Origin: SAR324 cluster bacterium REDSEA-S27_B3
GTDB taxonomy: Bacteria > SAR324 > NAC60-12
DNA length: 64,000 nucleotides
Assembly: GCA_001627865.1 (NCBI GenBank)
Contig: LUQO01000005.1
Span: 62,001 to 126,000, forward strand
Direction: 5' to 3'
Made by a program: the position numbers and the translations under genes. Positions 25,477 to 33,527 of this stretch are shown piece by piece. The notes under the pieces were generated by a model that worked only from the letters and a program-made list of their open reading frames with translations, searched no databases and was not told the origin of the DNA. How positions within the stretch are numbered: the first letter of the stretch is position 1; each line of letters starts with the position of its first letter.

Positions 25477-25782
25477 ATGGCAAAACGTACTATTATTTAT
25501 TGGCGTGATATCCCATCACAGGTGATAGTCAAACAAGGACGTACTTCTGCAAAAACTCAATTGTCGAAACGATTTATGGAAGCAATTGACAAAGCTGCCA
25601 TGCGTGCAGGAAGACAGGGCAGTAAGGAGTATCTGGAAGACTGGCGGCGTGAAATTGAACCCTGCCAGGGTGATCCGCAAACAATTGCAAATACAACATC
25701 CCAGAAATTGGAGTCTTACTATTCTGACGAAAAATTAAAAGCTATTGTAAAAAACAAGGGCATTAAAACTGAAAATTCTTAA
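25477..25782 (+). CDS. Small PF13769-type protein ('virulence factor' domain)
   Basis: 101 residues with the pattern TIIYWRDIPSQVIVKQGR, then QLSKRFMEAIDKAAMRAG and KEYLEDWRRE. This matches the domain named virulence factor in databases, a label without known biochemistry. It begins 4 bases after the DUF1638 stop and sits between corrinoid-system genes, so it is more likely a small component or assembly factor of one-carbon metabolism than a virulence gene (inference). It is basic, soluble, with no signal peptide or membrane segment. Confidence 0.78.
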   Translation: MAKRTIIYWRDIPSQVIVKQGRTSAKTQLSKRFMEAIDKAAMRAGRQGSKEYLEDWRREIEPCQGDPQTIANTTSQKLESYYSDEKLKAIVKNKGIKTENS

Positions 25783-25803
25783 TCTTTAAAACAAAATAAT
25801 AAA

Positions 25804-26709
25804 ATGACAAAAACAATAATCAGCTCTGCAACAAAAAAAGTTGTAATTGGTCTTGATCAACCGTTTGTGATGATTGGTGAACGGATCAACCCTACCGGCC
25901 GAAATATGCTGGCCAAAGAAATGGCCGTAGGAGATTTCAGCCGAGTGGAGCAGGACACGTTGGCACAGGTGGCCGCGGGAGCACATATGCTTGACGTAAA
26001 TGCAGGAATTCCACTTGCGGATGAACCAAAAATTCTGGCTGAAACAATTAAACTTGTACAGTCTCTGACAGATGTTCCTCTTTCAATTGACTCATCAATC
26101 GTGGCTGCACTTGAGGCAGGCCTGGAAGTATATCAGGGGAAAGCTTTATTGAATTCAGTCACAGGTGAAGAAGAACGGCTTGAAGCAGTACTCCCATTAG
26201 TCAAAAAACATGGATGCGCGGTGGTGGCAATTTCCAACGATGAAACAGGAATTTCAGAAGATCCTGACGTACGTTTTGAGGTAGCAAAAAAAATTGTAGA
26301 GCATGCGGCAGATTATGGAATTCCAAGCTCTGATATTGTTGTTGATCCTCTGGTCATGCCTATTGGAGCAGTCAATACTGCCGGCAGACAAGTGATGCAA
26401 CTGGTCAGGCGATTACAGCAGGAATTAAAAGTGAACACAACATGCGGCGCCTCAAATGTAAGTTTTGGATTACCAAATCGTGATGGAATTAACGCGGCTT
26501 TTCTGACAATGGCCATTGCTTCAGGTCTGACCTCAGCAATAACCAACCCCCTTCACGTACCAGTGATGCAGGCAGTGATGGGAGCGGACGTGATGATGGG
26601 CAATGATCCGAATTGTTTCCGATGGATCAAGAAATACCGTGAACCTGCCACTGCCGGTGAAAACAATGGAAGACGCGGAAATAGACGTCTCAGAGCAAAA
26701 CGTGCATAA
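25804..26709 (+). CDS. Pterin-binding methyltransferase: methyl-THF:corrinoid protein methyltransferase (MtgA/AcsE-like)
   Basis: 301 residues forming a DHPS-like TIM barrel: GERINPTGR near residue 26, MLDVNAGIPLADEP at about 62-75, PLSIDSS near 98 and ALLNSVTGEEER near 118, all typical of AcsE/MtgA/MtvA methyltransferases. These move a methyl group between a corrinoid protein and tetrahydrofolate. The absence of a folate-synthesis neighbour of the FolP type and the presence of the corrinoid protein two genes upstream argue against dihydropteroate synthase. The expected direction here is corrinoid to THF, producing methyl-THF for oxidation through MetF. The basic C-terminal tail is GRRGNRRLRAKRA. 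Confidence 0.88.
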   Translation: MTKTIISSATKKVVIGLDQPFVMIGERINPTGRNMLAKEMAVGDFSRVEQDTLAQVAAGAHMLDVNAGIPLADEPKILAETIKLVQSLTDVPLSIDSSIVAALEAGLEVYQGKALLNSVTGEEERLEAVLPLVKKHGCAVVAISNDETGISEDPDVRFEVAKKIVEHAADYGIPSSDIVVDPLVMPIGAVNTAGRQVMQLVRRLQQELKVNTTCGASNVSFGLPNRDGINAAFLTMAIASGLTSAITNPLHVPVMQAVMGADVMMGNDPNCFRWIKKYREPATAGENNGRRGNRRLRAKRA

Positions 26710-26732
26710 AAAAATTACAAAAAGGAGAAATA

Positions 26733-28103
26733 ATGAATATTAGTGTTTTTGACCTGTTTAAAATTGGAATTGGCCCGTCAAGTTCTCACACTGTCGGTCC
26801 TATGTACGCAGCTAAACAGTTTTTATTTAATTGTATTGAGGAATTTCCACTGATTAAAATTGCTTCACTCAAAACTGAGTTATTTGGTTCATTGGCACTT
26901 ACAGGTAAAGGTCACAACACAGATACAGCAATTTTGATGGGTTTAGAGGGGAATGAACCTGCTTCAGTTGATATTGATCAAATTCCTGCACGGCTGGCTC
27001 GCATTCGCAAAACAAAACAATTGAAACTGCTTAATGAACATAGCATTCCTTTTGAAGAAAAAACTTCTTTGATCTTTTATCATGACGATTTTTTACCACA
27101 CCATTCAAATGGTATTAGATTTTCAGTTTTTGATGCAGACGGAAATAAATTGAGGGAAGAAGATTTTTACTCTGTTGGAGGAGGATTTATTCTCAATGGT
27201 GAGGAAATTCAAAATGATGTAGAAATCAATAATTCCCAAATTCCATTTCCTTTTCTGACATGTGATGATCTCTTTAAGCATTGCGAAAAAACAGGGATGA
27301 CCTGCCGTGAATTGATGTGGATAAACGAGCAGTCATGGCGCTCTGAATCAGAAATCTGGGATGGATTGTTAAAGATTTGGGGTGTAATGCAGGAATGTAC
27401 GCAACGCGGCATGTCTTCATCAGAAACCCACCTTCCAGGTGGATTAAATGTACGTCGGCGTGCTCCCGCATTATACAAGGAATTAATGGAGAAACCGGAC
27501 TCAACAGCTGCAGAAGTAATGGACTGGGTAAGTTTATTTGCAATTGCAGTGAATGAAGAAAATGCCGCAGGTGGACGCATGGTTACCGCGCCAACAAATG
27601 GTGGAGGCGGTGTCATTCCGGCTGTAATGAATTATTGCCATCGTTTCAGATCAGATTTCAATGAAGACAAAATTATCACCTTTTTGCTTACAGCAGGAGC
27701 AATTGGAATTTTATTCAAAGAAGGCGCATCAATCTCAGCAGCAGAAGTCGGATGTCAGGGTGAAGTTGGAGTGGCATGTTCCATGGCAGCAGCCGGACTG
27801 GCCGCAGTGATGGACTGCACTCCTCGCCAAATAGCAAATGCCGCGGAAATCGGTATGGAACATAATCTTGGCCTGACCTGCGACCCTGTGGGTGGACTGG
27901 TTCAAATTCCATGTATTGAGAGAAACACTATGGGTGCCATAAAAGCCATCAATGCCGCAAGGCTGGCCAAGCGCGGTGATGGGAACCATATCATTTCTCT
28001 TGATAAAGTAATTGCCACTATGCATAGAACCGGAAAGGACATGCTGCATCATTACAAGGAAACCTCATTAGGGGGGCTTGCGGTAAATTTGCCGGAATGT
28101 TGA
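26733..28103 (+). CDS. sdaA: L-serine ammonia-lyase (iron-sulfur dehydratase)
   Basis: 456 residues of the single-chain type: N-terminal beta-like domain (FDLFKIGIGPSSSHTVGPM) and C-terminal alpha-like catalytic domain. Cysteines near 341, 383 and 394 (GCQGEVGVACSM, LGLTCDPVGGL, IPCIERN) fit the three ligands of the 4Fe-4S cluster. The enzyme converts serine to pyruvate and ammonia. A strong AAGGAG ribosome site lies 8 bases before the ATG. In this cluster it would consume serine formed from glycine and methylene-THF, linking methylamine breakdown to central metabolism (inference); no glyA is in the window. Confidence 0.93.
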   Translation: MNISVFDLFKIGIGPSSSHTVGPMYAAKQFLFNCIEEFPLIKIASLKTELFGSLALTGKGHNTDTAILMGLEGNEPASVDIDQIPARLARIRKTKQLKLLNEHSIPFEEKTSLIFYHDDFLPHHSNGIRFSVFDADGNKLREEDFYSVGGGFILNGEEIQNDVEINNSQIPFPFLTCDDLFKHCEKTGMTCRELMWINEQSWRSESEIWDGLLKIWGVMQECTQRGMSSSETHLPGGLNVRRRAPALYKELMEKPDSTAAEVMDWVSLFAIAVNEENAAGGRMVTAPTNGGGGVIPAVMNYCHRFRSDFNEDKIITFLLTAGAIGILFKEGASISAAEVGCQGEVGVACSMAAAGLAAVMDCTPRQIANAAEIGMEHNLGLTCDPVGGLVQIPCIERNTMGAIKAINAARLAKRGDGNHIISLDKVIATMHRTGKDMLHHYKETSLGGLAVNLPEC

Positions 28104-28125
28104 TTTAAAAGACAATTTTCTGCAA

Positions 28126-29001
28126 ATGAGTGATGAATCAAAAGGAATGATTTTAGGTTTTTTGGGAGTAGTTGCATTTGGATTAACACTTCCGGCCACA
28201 CGTTTTATTGTTCCTTATTTTGAACCGGTATTCATCGGTTTAGGGCGTGCTGTGATGGCTTCTATTGTAGCCGCATTTATTTTGATAGTTACAAAGCAGA
28301 CAAGACCAAACCGGCACCAATTATTTCAACTTTCAGCGGTTGCATTAGGTGTAGTTGTGGGTTTTCCGGTACTGACCGCATGGGCAATGAAAACAGTTCC
28401 TGCGTCTCATGGAGGTGTTGTGTTGGGAGTGTTGCCATTGGCAACCGCAGTTGCAGCTGCGCTGGTTTCCAGGGAGAGACCGTCCGCAGGATTCTGGTTT
28501 TTTAGTGTAATTGGTAGTATAGTAGTTGTCGCCTACTCGCTCCTGCAGGGCTTTGGATCTTTTCAATTGGGTGATTTTTTTCTGGTTGGAGCAATTATAA
28601 GCGCTGGACTGGGCTATGCTCTTGGAGGAAAGCTCTCCAAAGAACTTGGAGGCTGGCAGGTAATTTGTTGGGCACTTGTAATTTCATTTCCATTTATAAT
28701 TATACCTGCCTGGCTGGAAGCTCCGGAAGATGCAATTGGTAGTCTGCCGTTAAATGTACTTTTGAGTTTTTTATATCTGGCTTTAGTCAGTCAGTTATTT
28801 GGTTTTTTCCTGTGGAACAAAGGACTGGCTTTAGGCGGAATCGCCCGTGTTAGCCAGACACAGTTATTTCAACCATTCGTAACATTAATTGCCTCAGCAT
28901 TTTTGATAAATGAAGTCATCAGCTTGCAAACTGTTGTCTTCGCGTTACTGGTGGTATGCATAGTAGCAATTGGTAAAAAAATGCCAATTTATGAACGTTG
29001 A
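28126..29001 (+). CDS. EamA/DMT-family transporter
   Basis: 291 residues with ten hydrophobic segments in two EamA repeats; the PATRFIVPYFEPVFIGLGRAV start and VSQTQLFQPFVTLIASAFLINE near residue 245 are characteristic. These carriers usually export amino acids or related metabolites across the inner membrane. It follows serine dehydratase by 22 bases, so serine, glycine or another amino acid is a possible substrate, which is only contextual. Confidence 0.86.
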   Translation: MSDESKGMILGFLGVVAFGLTLPATRFIVPYFEPVFIGLGRAVMASIVAAFILIVTKQTRPNRHQLFQLSAVALGVVVGFPVLTAWAMKTVPASHGGVVLGVLPLATAVAAALVSRERPSAGFWFFSVIGSIVVVAYSLLQGFGSFQLGDFFLVGAIISAGLGYALGGKLSKELGGWQVICWALVISFPFIIIPAWLEAPEDAIGSLPLNVLLSFLYLALVSQLFGFFLWNKGLALGGIARVSQTQLFQPFVTLIASAFLINEVISLQTVVFALLVVCIVAIGKKMPIYER

Positions 29002-29056
29002 AACATCTTAACCAGATTGAAATCGATATTACATTAACCTTAAATATTACAATCAA

Positions 29057-30778
29057 ATGAAACCCTCAGAAGCTGAATTAGAAGCCCGATATCCGAAAAT
29101 GCCCCGCATTCCATCAGATATAGAAATTTCACAAAAAGCAGAAATGAAACAGATCCCTGAAATTGCTTCAATGCTTGATATCAATCAGGATGGTCTTGAA
29201 CAGTATGGGAAATACAAAGCAAAAATCGAAAACAGTGTCTGGGAAAGTGTCAAAAACAATCCGGATGGAAAATTAATTTTAGTTACCGCTATTACACCCA
29301 CACCTGCTGGTGAAGGAAAAACATGTACTTCCATCGGACTGGCACAGGCATTAGGAATACTCGGGGTAAAGCACTCACTCGCGCTGCGAGAACCAAGCAT
29401 GGGTCCAACATTTGGGATTAAAGGAGGTGCCGCCGGTGGTGGTTATTCTCAGGTGCTGCCTATGGAAGATATCAATATGCATTTTACAGGTGATCTGCAT
29501 GCTATTGCTGCGGCACACAATCTATTGTCTGCAGTGTTGGATAACTCAATGCACTTTGAAAATCCATTAGAAATTGATCATGAAAAAGTAACCTGGAGAA
29601 GAACAATTGATTTGTGTGACAGACAACTCCGTAACGGTGAAATTGGACTGGGGTCAAAATTCGATGGTTTTCCACACAAAACCGGATTTGATATTGTGGC
29701 GGCATCAGAAGTAATGACTATCGTCGCGCTGGCATTGGACATGGATGATTTACGTGAACGACTAGGGCGAATTGTTGTTGCTTATAACAAGTCCGGAAAA
29801 CCTGTGTTTGCGCGCGAATTAAACTGCATAGGTTCAATGTGTGTGATCCTGAAAGACGTGTTAAAACCAAATCTGGTACAAACGTGTGAGCACACACCCG
29901 TGTTTGTACACTGTGGTCCTTTTGGAAATATTGCCCATGGATCAAACAGTGTAAGAGCCACAAGGCTGTCGCTTAAAGTTGCGCCTTACGTGATAACTGA
30001 AGCCGGATTTGCGGCAGATTTAGGGGCAGAAAAATTTGTCAACATTAAGTGTCGTCAGGCAGGTTTGGAACCAAATGCCTGTGTATTAGTCGCGACAATA
30101 AGGGCCCTGAAATACCATGGAGGGGTTGAAAAAGAGGAGCTGAGTATTGAGAATCTTGAGGCCCTCAAAACAGGTTGTGAAAATTTGAGAACGCACACGG
30201 AAAATGTACAGAAATATGGATTGCCTGTGGTTGTGGCCATTAACCGATTTCCTTCCGACACACCTGCAGAGTTGGACATTGTCCGTGAATTTTGTGAGCA
30301 GATTGGTGTTGAATGCTCTCTTAGTGAAGTAGTCGCGCGAGGTGGTGAAGGCGGACTTGATTTGGCAAAAAAAATAAAGCGGATAGTTGATGAAACTCCT
30401 GGAGCTCCGAATTACTATTATGATAATTCAGATTCAATCAAGGACAAAATAAAAACAATTGCTACAGAAATATATCGGGCTGATGGCGTTGATTATACTG
30501 AAGAAGCAGAAGCTTCTATCAACCGTTTGGAAGAAAATGGATTGGCAGAATGGCCGATATGCATGGCTAAAACTCAAGCATCTCTTTCAGATGATCCAAA
30601 AAAACGGAACGCCCCCAGAGGTTGGCGTTTACAAGTCCGGGATGTGAAAGTCTCTAACGGCGCGGGATTTATTGTTGCACTCACAGGTAAAATGATGCTG
30701 ATGCCTGGTATGCCCAAAGAATCCGCAGTTCAGCGAATTGACATTGACTCTGAAGGTCGAATAACAGGGCTTTCCTGA
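29057..30778 (+). CDS. fhs: Formate-tetrahydrofolate ligase
   Basis: 573 residues. The ATP-binding loop TPAGEGKTCTS lies at about 82-92, and EPSMGPTFGIKGGAAGGGYSQ and the conserved FGNIAHGSNS follow. The enzyme interconverts formate plus THF plus ATP with 10-formyl-THF. In a methyl-oxidation pathway it can run in reverse to release formate with ATP gain. It is about 15 residues longer than usual at the N-terminus. It lies directly among other folate-related genes (folB downstream, methyl-THF methyltransferase upstream). No FolD is in the window. Confidence 0.95.
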   Translation: MKPSEAELEARYPKMPRIPSDIEISQKAEMKQIPEIASMLDINQDGLEQYGKYKAKIENSVWESVKNNPDGKLILVTAITPTPAGEGKTCTSIGLAQALGILGVKHSLALREPSMGPTFGIKGGAAGGGYSQVLPMEDINMHFTGDLHAIAAAHNLLSAVLDNSMHFENPLEIDHEKVTWRRTIDLCDRQLRNGEIGLGSKFDGFPHKTGFDIVAASEVMTIVALALDMDDLRERLGRIVVAYNKSGKPVFARELNCIGSMCVILKDVLKPNLVQTCEHTPVFVHCGPFGNIAHGSNSVRATRLSLKVAPYVITEAGFAADLGAEKFVNIKCRQAGLEPNACVLVATIRALKYHGGVEKEELSIENLEALKTGCENLRTHTENVQKYGLPVVVAINRFPSDTPAELDIVREFCEQIGVECSLSEVVARGGEGGLDLAKKIKRIVDETPGAPNYYYDNSDSIKDKIKTIATEIYRADGVDYTEEAEASINRLEENGLAEWPICMAKTQASLSDDPKKRNAPRGWRLQVRDVKVSNGAGFIVALTGKMMLMPGMPKESAVQRIDIDSEGRITGLS

Positions 30779-30829
30779 TTTTTTCCAATATCGCAGGCAC
30801 ATAATTCACTTGATTTTTAGCTGAATATT

Positions 30830-31210
30830 TTGAAAAGGAGCAAACACTATACTATACGTCTCCGCAACATCATTGTTTACGGATTTCACGGAGTACATCA
30901 GGAAGAAAAAACTCTGGGTCAGCGTTTTGAAATAGACCTTGAGTACAGGCTGAAAAATCCGCCTGACCCTTGGAAAGATGAAGAAAGTGCGACAATTTCT
31001 TATGTGAACGCGCATAACATTGTCAGTCAGGTTTGTTCTGAGAAAAGATTCAATTTGATTGAAACACTTGGTTATCGGATCACTGAGGAAATCCGGGAAC
31101 GTTACCCTGTTGATGTCATCATAGTACGTATTCGCAAACCATCTGTGCCTATACAGGGCATACTTGATCATGTGGAAGTTGAAATAGTCTGGCGAGAAGA
31201 ACAGGAATAA
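30830..31210 (+). CDS. folB: Dihydroneopterin aldolase
   Basis: 126 residues from TTG 30830. IRLRNIIVYGFHGVHQEEKTLGQRFEIDL is the FolB signature, with the conserved Lys (RIRKPSVPI) near residue 107. FolB makes the 6-hydroxymethyl-dihydropterin precursor of folate. The start is uncertain: the AAGGAG at 30835-30840 lies inside this frame and no ATG, GTG or TTG follows it in frame, so either TTG 30830 is used with a poor site or a rare start such as ATA is used. Its place here fits the heavy folate demand of this locus. Confidence 0.85.
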   Translation: MKRSKHYTIRLRNIIVYGFHGVHQEEKTLGQRFEIDLEYRLKNPPDPWKDEESATISYVNAHNIVSQVCSEKRFNLIETLGYRITEEIRERYPVDVIIVRIRKPSVPIQGILDHVEVEIVWREEQE

Positions 31211-31223
31211 TATTTATAAGTGT

Positions 31224-31718
31224 TTGATTTTGGCTGATATTTACGAATTTCTTGAGTCTCATAATGTTCCGTATGAACGTCATGATCACCCTGCTGTGTT
31301 TACTGTCAGTGAAGCAAAAAGGCTTTCTCCGGAAATGGAAGGAGCATCTACGAAGAATTTGTTTTTAAGAGACAAAAAAGGAACCAGACATTTTTTGGTC
31401 TCGGTTCCTCAAGACAAGCAGGTGGATCTGAAAGAGCTGTCTTCCAGCCTGGGTGCGTCACGTTTGAGTTTCGCATCTCCGGAACGTCTCAAAACATATC
31501 TGGGAATAGAACCTGGTTCTGTAAGTATTTTGGCATTACTGAATGACACAGATAAAGAAGTCGAGGTATTTATTGATAATGAACTATGGGATGCGGAAAC
31601 AATCCTTTGTCATCCATTAGTGAACACCAGCACGCTTGCTGTACCACGTGATGGAATAAAGCATTTTCTTGAAAAAACCGGTCACTCGGTGCAGCTGGTT
31701 GAAGTTCCTGTAAAATGA
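31224..31718 (+). CDS. YbaK/ProX-type prolyl-tRNA deacylase family protein
   Basis: 164 residues with ERHDHPAVFTVSEAKRL near the start, KNLFLRDKKG at about 49 and GSVSILALLND near 94; together these identify the YbaK/PrdX editing domain. Family members hydrolyse mischarged Ala- or Cys-tRNA(Pro) and act as free-standing editing factors. It starts 14 bases after folB with a TTG (another TTG is at 31230). It has no obvious link to amine catabolism and is probably a housekeeping gene in the same transcript. Confidence 0.86.
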   Translation: MILADIYEFLESHNVPYERHDHPAVFTVSEAKRLSPEMEGASTKNLFLRDKKGTRHFLVSVPQDKQVDLKELSSSLGASRLSFASPERLKTYLGIEPGSVSILALLNDTDKEVEVFIDNELWDAETILCHPLVNTSTLAVPRDGIKHFLEKTGHSVQLVEVPVK

Positions 31719-31740
31719 TCAAGGCAATTTTCCAATAAAA

Positions 31741-31760
31741 ACATTGACATCAGACAATGT
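31741..31760. promoter_or_regulatory. Dyad upstream of the sarcosine oxidase region
   Basis: ACATTG (31741-31746) and CAATGT (31755-31760) form an inverted repeat with 8-base loop. It overlaps a TTGACA (31744) that could be a -35 box, with GATAAT 19 bases later. It could be an operator for the downstream genes. Confidence 0.35.
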
Positions 31761-31835
31761 ATAAAAAAGATAATTCTGACCAACTAAACAAATATTATTA
31801 AACATAAAATTTTTTGATAAACAAGAAGGAGAGCA

Positions 31836-33149
31836 ATGAATAGAACAGCAGACGCAATTATTGTTGGAGCCGGAGTAATCGGTTCAGCAGTTGCCTTTGA
31901 ATTAGCAAAACTTGGATATAAAACACTCAATATCGATAAACTTCCATCTTCCGGATATGGTTCAACAAGTAATTCATGTGCCATCGTACGAGCACATTAT
32001 TCCACCTGGGATGGTGTGGCCATGGCCTATGAGGGTTTCTTTTACTGGGATGACTGGGCAAATTATCTTGGAGTGAATGACGAACGCGGGATGATTAAAT
32101 ATATGAAAACGGGTTCAGTTATGTTTAAACTCCAGGGGGAAGATCACAGTAAGAAAAGCTTGAAATTCTTTAAAGAAATAGGAGTGGAACATGAAATTTG
32201 GGATTTAAAAAAGTTGAAGGAAATGATTCCTATTTTTTCTCACGATCAATACGACAGAACTACACGTCCGGACGAAGATGAAAACTTCTGGGAAAAATCC
32301 GGAAAAAAAATTGAGGGCGCGGTTTACACTCCAGGCTCAGGGTATGTCAGTGATCCTCAGTTGTCTTCTCATAATTTGCAGGTGGCTGCCGAAGCTAACG
32401 GCGGTGAATTTTTATTTAACAATGAAATTACAGAAATTCACCAGAGCAATGGCAGAATTACAGGAGTTACTCTTAAATCCGGTGAAAAAATCGACTCGCC
32501 GATTGTGGTGAATGTTGCCGGACCTCATTCTTTTTTGATCAATCGGATGGCGGATGTTGAGAAAGAAATGAACATCAAAACTAACGCATTGCGGCACGAA
32601 GTGCATCATGTGCCTTCACCAGACGGTTTTGATTTTGAGAAAGACGGATTTCATACCTCTGATGGAGACAACGGTATTTATTTTCGACCTGAAACAGGTA
32701 ACACCATTTTAATTGGAAGTGAAGATCCATTATGTGATCCAAAGGAATGGATTGCTGATCCGGATAATTACAACAATCAAATCACTGAATCACAATGGAA
32801 AGCTCAGGTTTACCGTTGTGCCAGAAGAATTCCAGATCTCAAAATTCCGTCCCGGACAAGTGGGGTTGTAGATTTGTATGATGTTTCAGATGACTGGATT
32901 CCAATTTATGACAGGTCCGTACTGGATGGGTTTTATATGGCTATCGGTTCCAGCGGGAACCAATTCAAAAATGCCCCGGTCGCCGGTCACTGCATGTCTG
33001 AATTGATTGATGCATGTGAAAAAGGGCATGATCATGATGCTGACCCTGTAAAAGTCAAAACTGTGTATACAGGTTTGGAACTTAACATGGGCTTTTATTC
33101 ACGCAATCGAAAAATCAATCCGAACAGCAGTTTCTCCGTAAACGGCTAA
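31836..33149 (+). CDS. FAD-dependent amine oxidase, sarcosine oxidase beta/DadA-like
   Basis: 437 residues. The FAD motif AIIVGAGVIGSAVAFELAKL occupies residues 8-27 and SSGYGSTSNSCAIVR follows. The C-terminal part has YMAIGSSGNQFKNAP. It belongs to the DAO family that includes SoxB, DadA and monomeric sarcosine oxidases. It lacks the RHDAVVWAYARGA motif that carries covalent FMN in the true SoxB encoded at 39.2 kb, so it is a different enzyme with its own substrate. It has a strong AAGGAG ribosome site and lies just ahead of soxD and soxA. Confidence 0.83.
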   Translation: MNRTADAIIVGAGVIGSAVAFELAKLGYKTLNIDKLPSSGYGSTSNSCAIVRAHYSTWDGVAMAYEGFFYWDDWANYLGVNDERGMIKYMKTGSVMFKLQGEDHSKKSLKFFKEIGVEHEIWDLKKLKEMIPIFSHDQYDRTTRPDEDENFWEKSGKKIEGAVYTPGSGYVSDPQLSSHNLQVAAEANGGEFLFNNEITEIHQSNGRITGVTLKSGEKIDSPIVVNVAGPHSFLINRMADVEKEMNIKTNALRHEVHHVPSPDGFDFEKDGFHTSDGDNGIYFRPETGNTILIGSEDPLCDPKEWIADPDNYNNQITESQWKAQVYRCARRIPDLKIPSRTSGVVDLYDVSDDWIPIYDRSVLDGFYMAIGSSGNQFKNAPVAGHCMSELIDACEKGHDHDADPVKVKTVYTGLELNMGFYSRNRKINPNSSFSVNG

Positions 33150-33236
33150 ATAATCAGCTTAAACAGTTAGATATAACATAATTCCATACGTAAATAATTT
33201 TGCTATGGCATACAACATTAAAATTGATAAATCAAA

Positions 33237-33527
33237 ATGAGTTATCAATTAAACTGTCCAAATTGCGGTAAACGAGCCGTAAGTGAATTTTCTTTTAGAA
33301 GTGAATACATAAAACGCCCTGCTCCAGACGCAGAGTTTACTGAATGGGCTGATTATGTATATTTCCGGAAAAATAACATGGGACACCAAACAGAATGGTG
33401 GTATCACCGCAGCGGTTGTCAAAACTGGTTTTTAGCAGAGCGGGACACCACAAATAACACTGATCACAGAAGTTTTTGGTACAACGAACTGGAACAAAAT
33501 TCTTCCGGCAAAAAAGGAGACTCTTGA
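33237..33527 (+). CDS. soxD: Sarcosine oxidase subunit delta
   Basis: 96 residues. NCPNCGKR near the N-terminus and YHRSGCQNWF near residue 58 supply the zinc-binding Cys/His set of the delta subunit, and the segment WADYVYFRKNNMG matches the family. Delta is a small zinc subunit of the heterotetrameric sarcosine oxidase. Its stop overlaps the soxA start by one base (TGATG), so the two are translationally coupled. Confidence 0.93.
   Translation: MSYQLNCPNCGKRAVSEFSFRSEYIKRPAPDAEFTEWADYVYFRKNNMGHQTEWWYHRSGCQNWFLAERDTTNNTDHRSFWYNELEQNSSGKKGDS

Noticed and set aside
24013-26709. Dihydropteroate synthase (folP) as identity of the gene at 25804
   Set aside because: The VNAGIPLADEP and NSVTGEEER motifs fit methyl-THF:corrinoid methyltransferases, and it is in a corrinoid operon rather than beside folate-synthesis genes.
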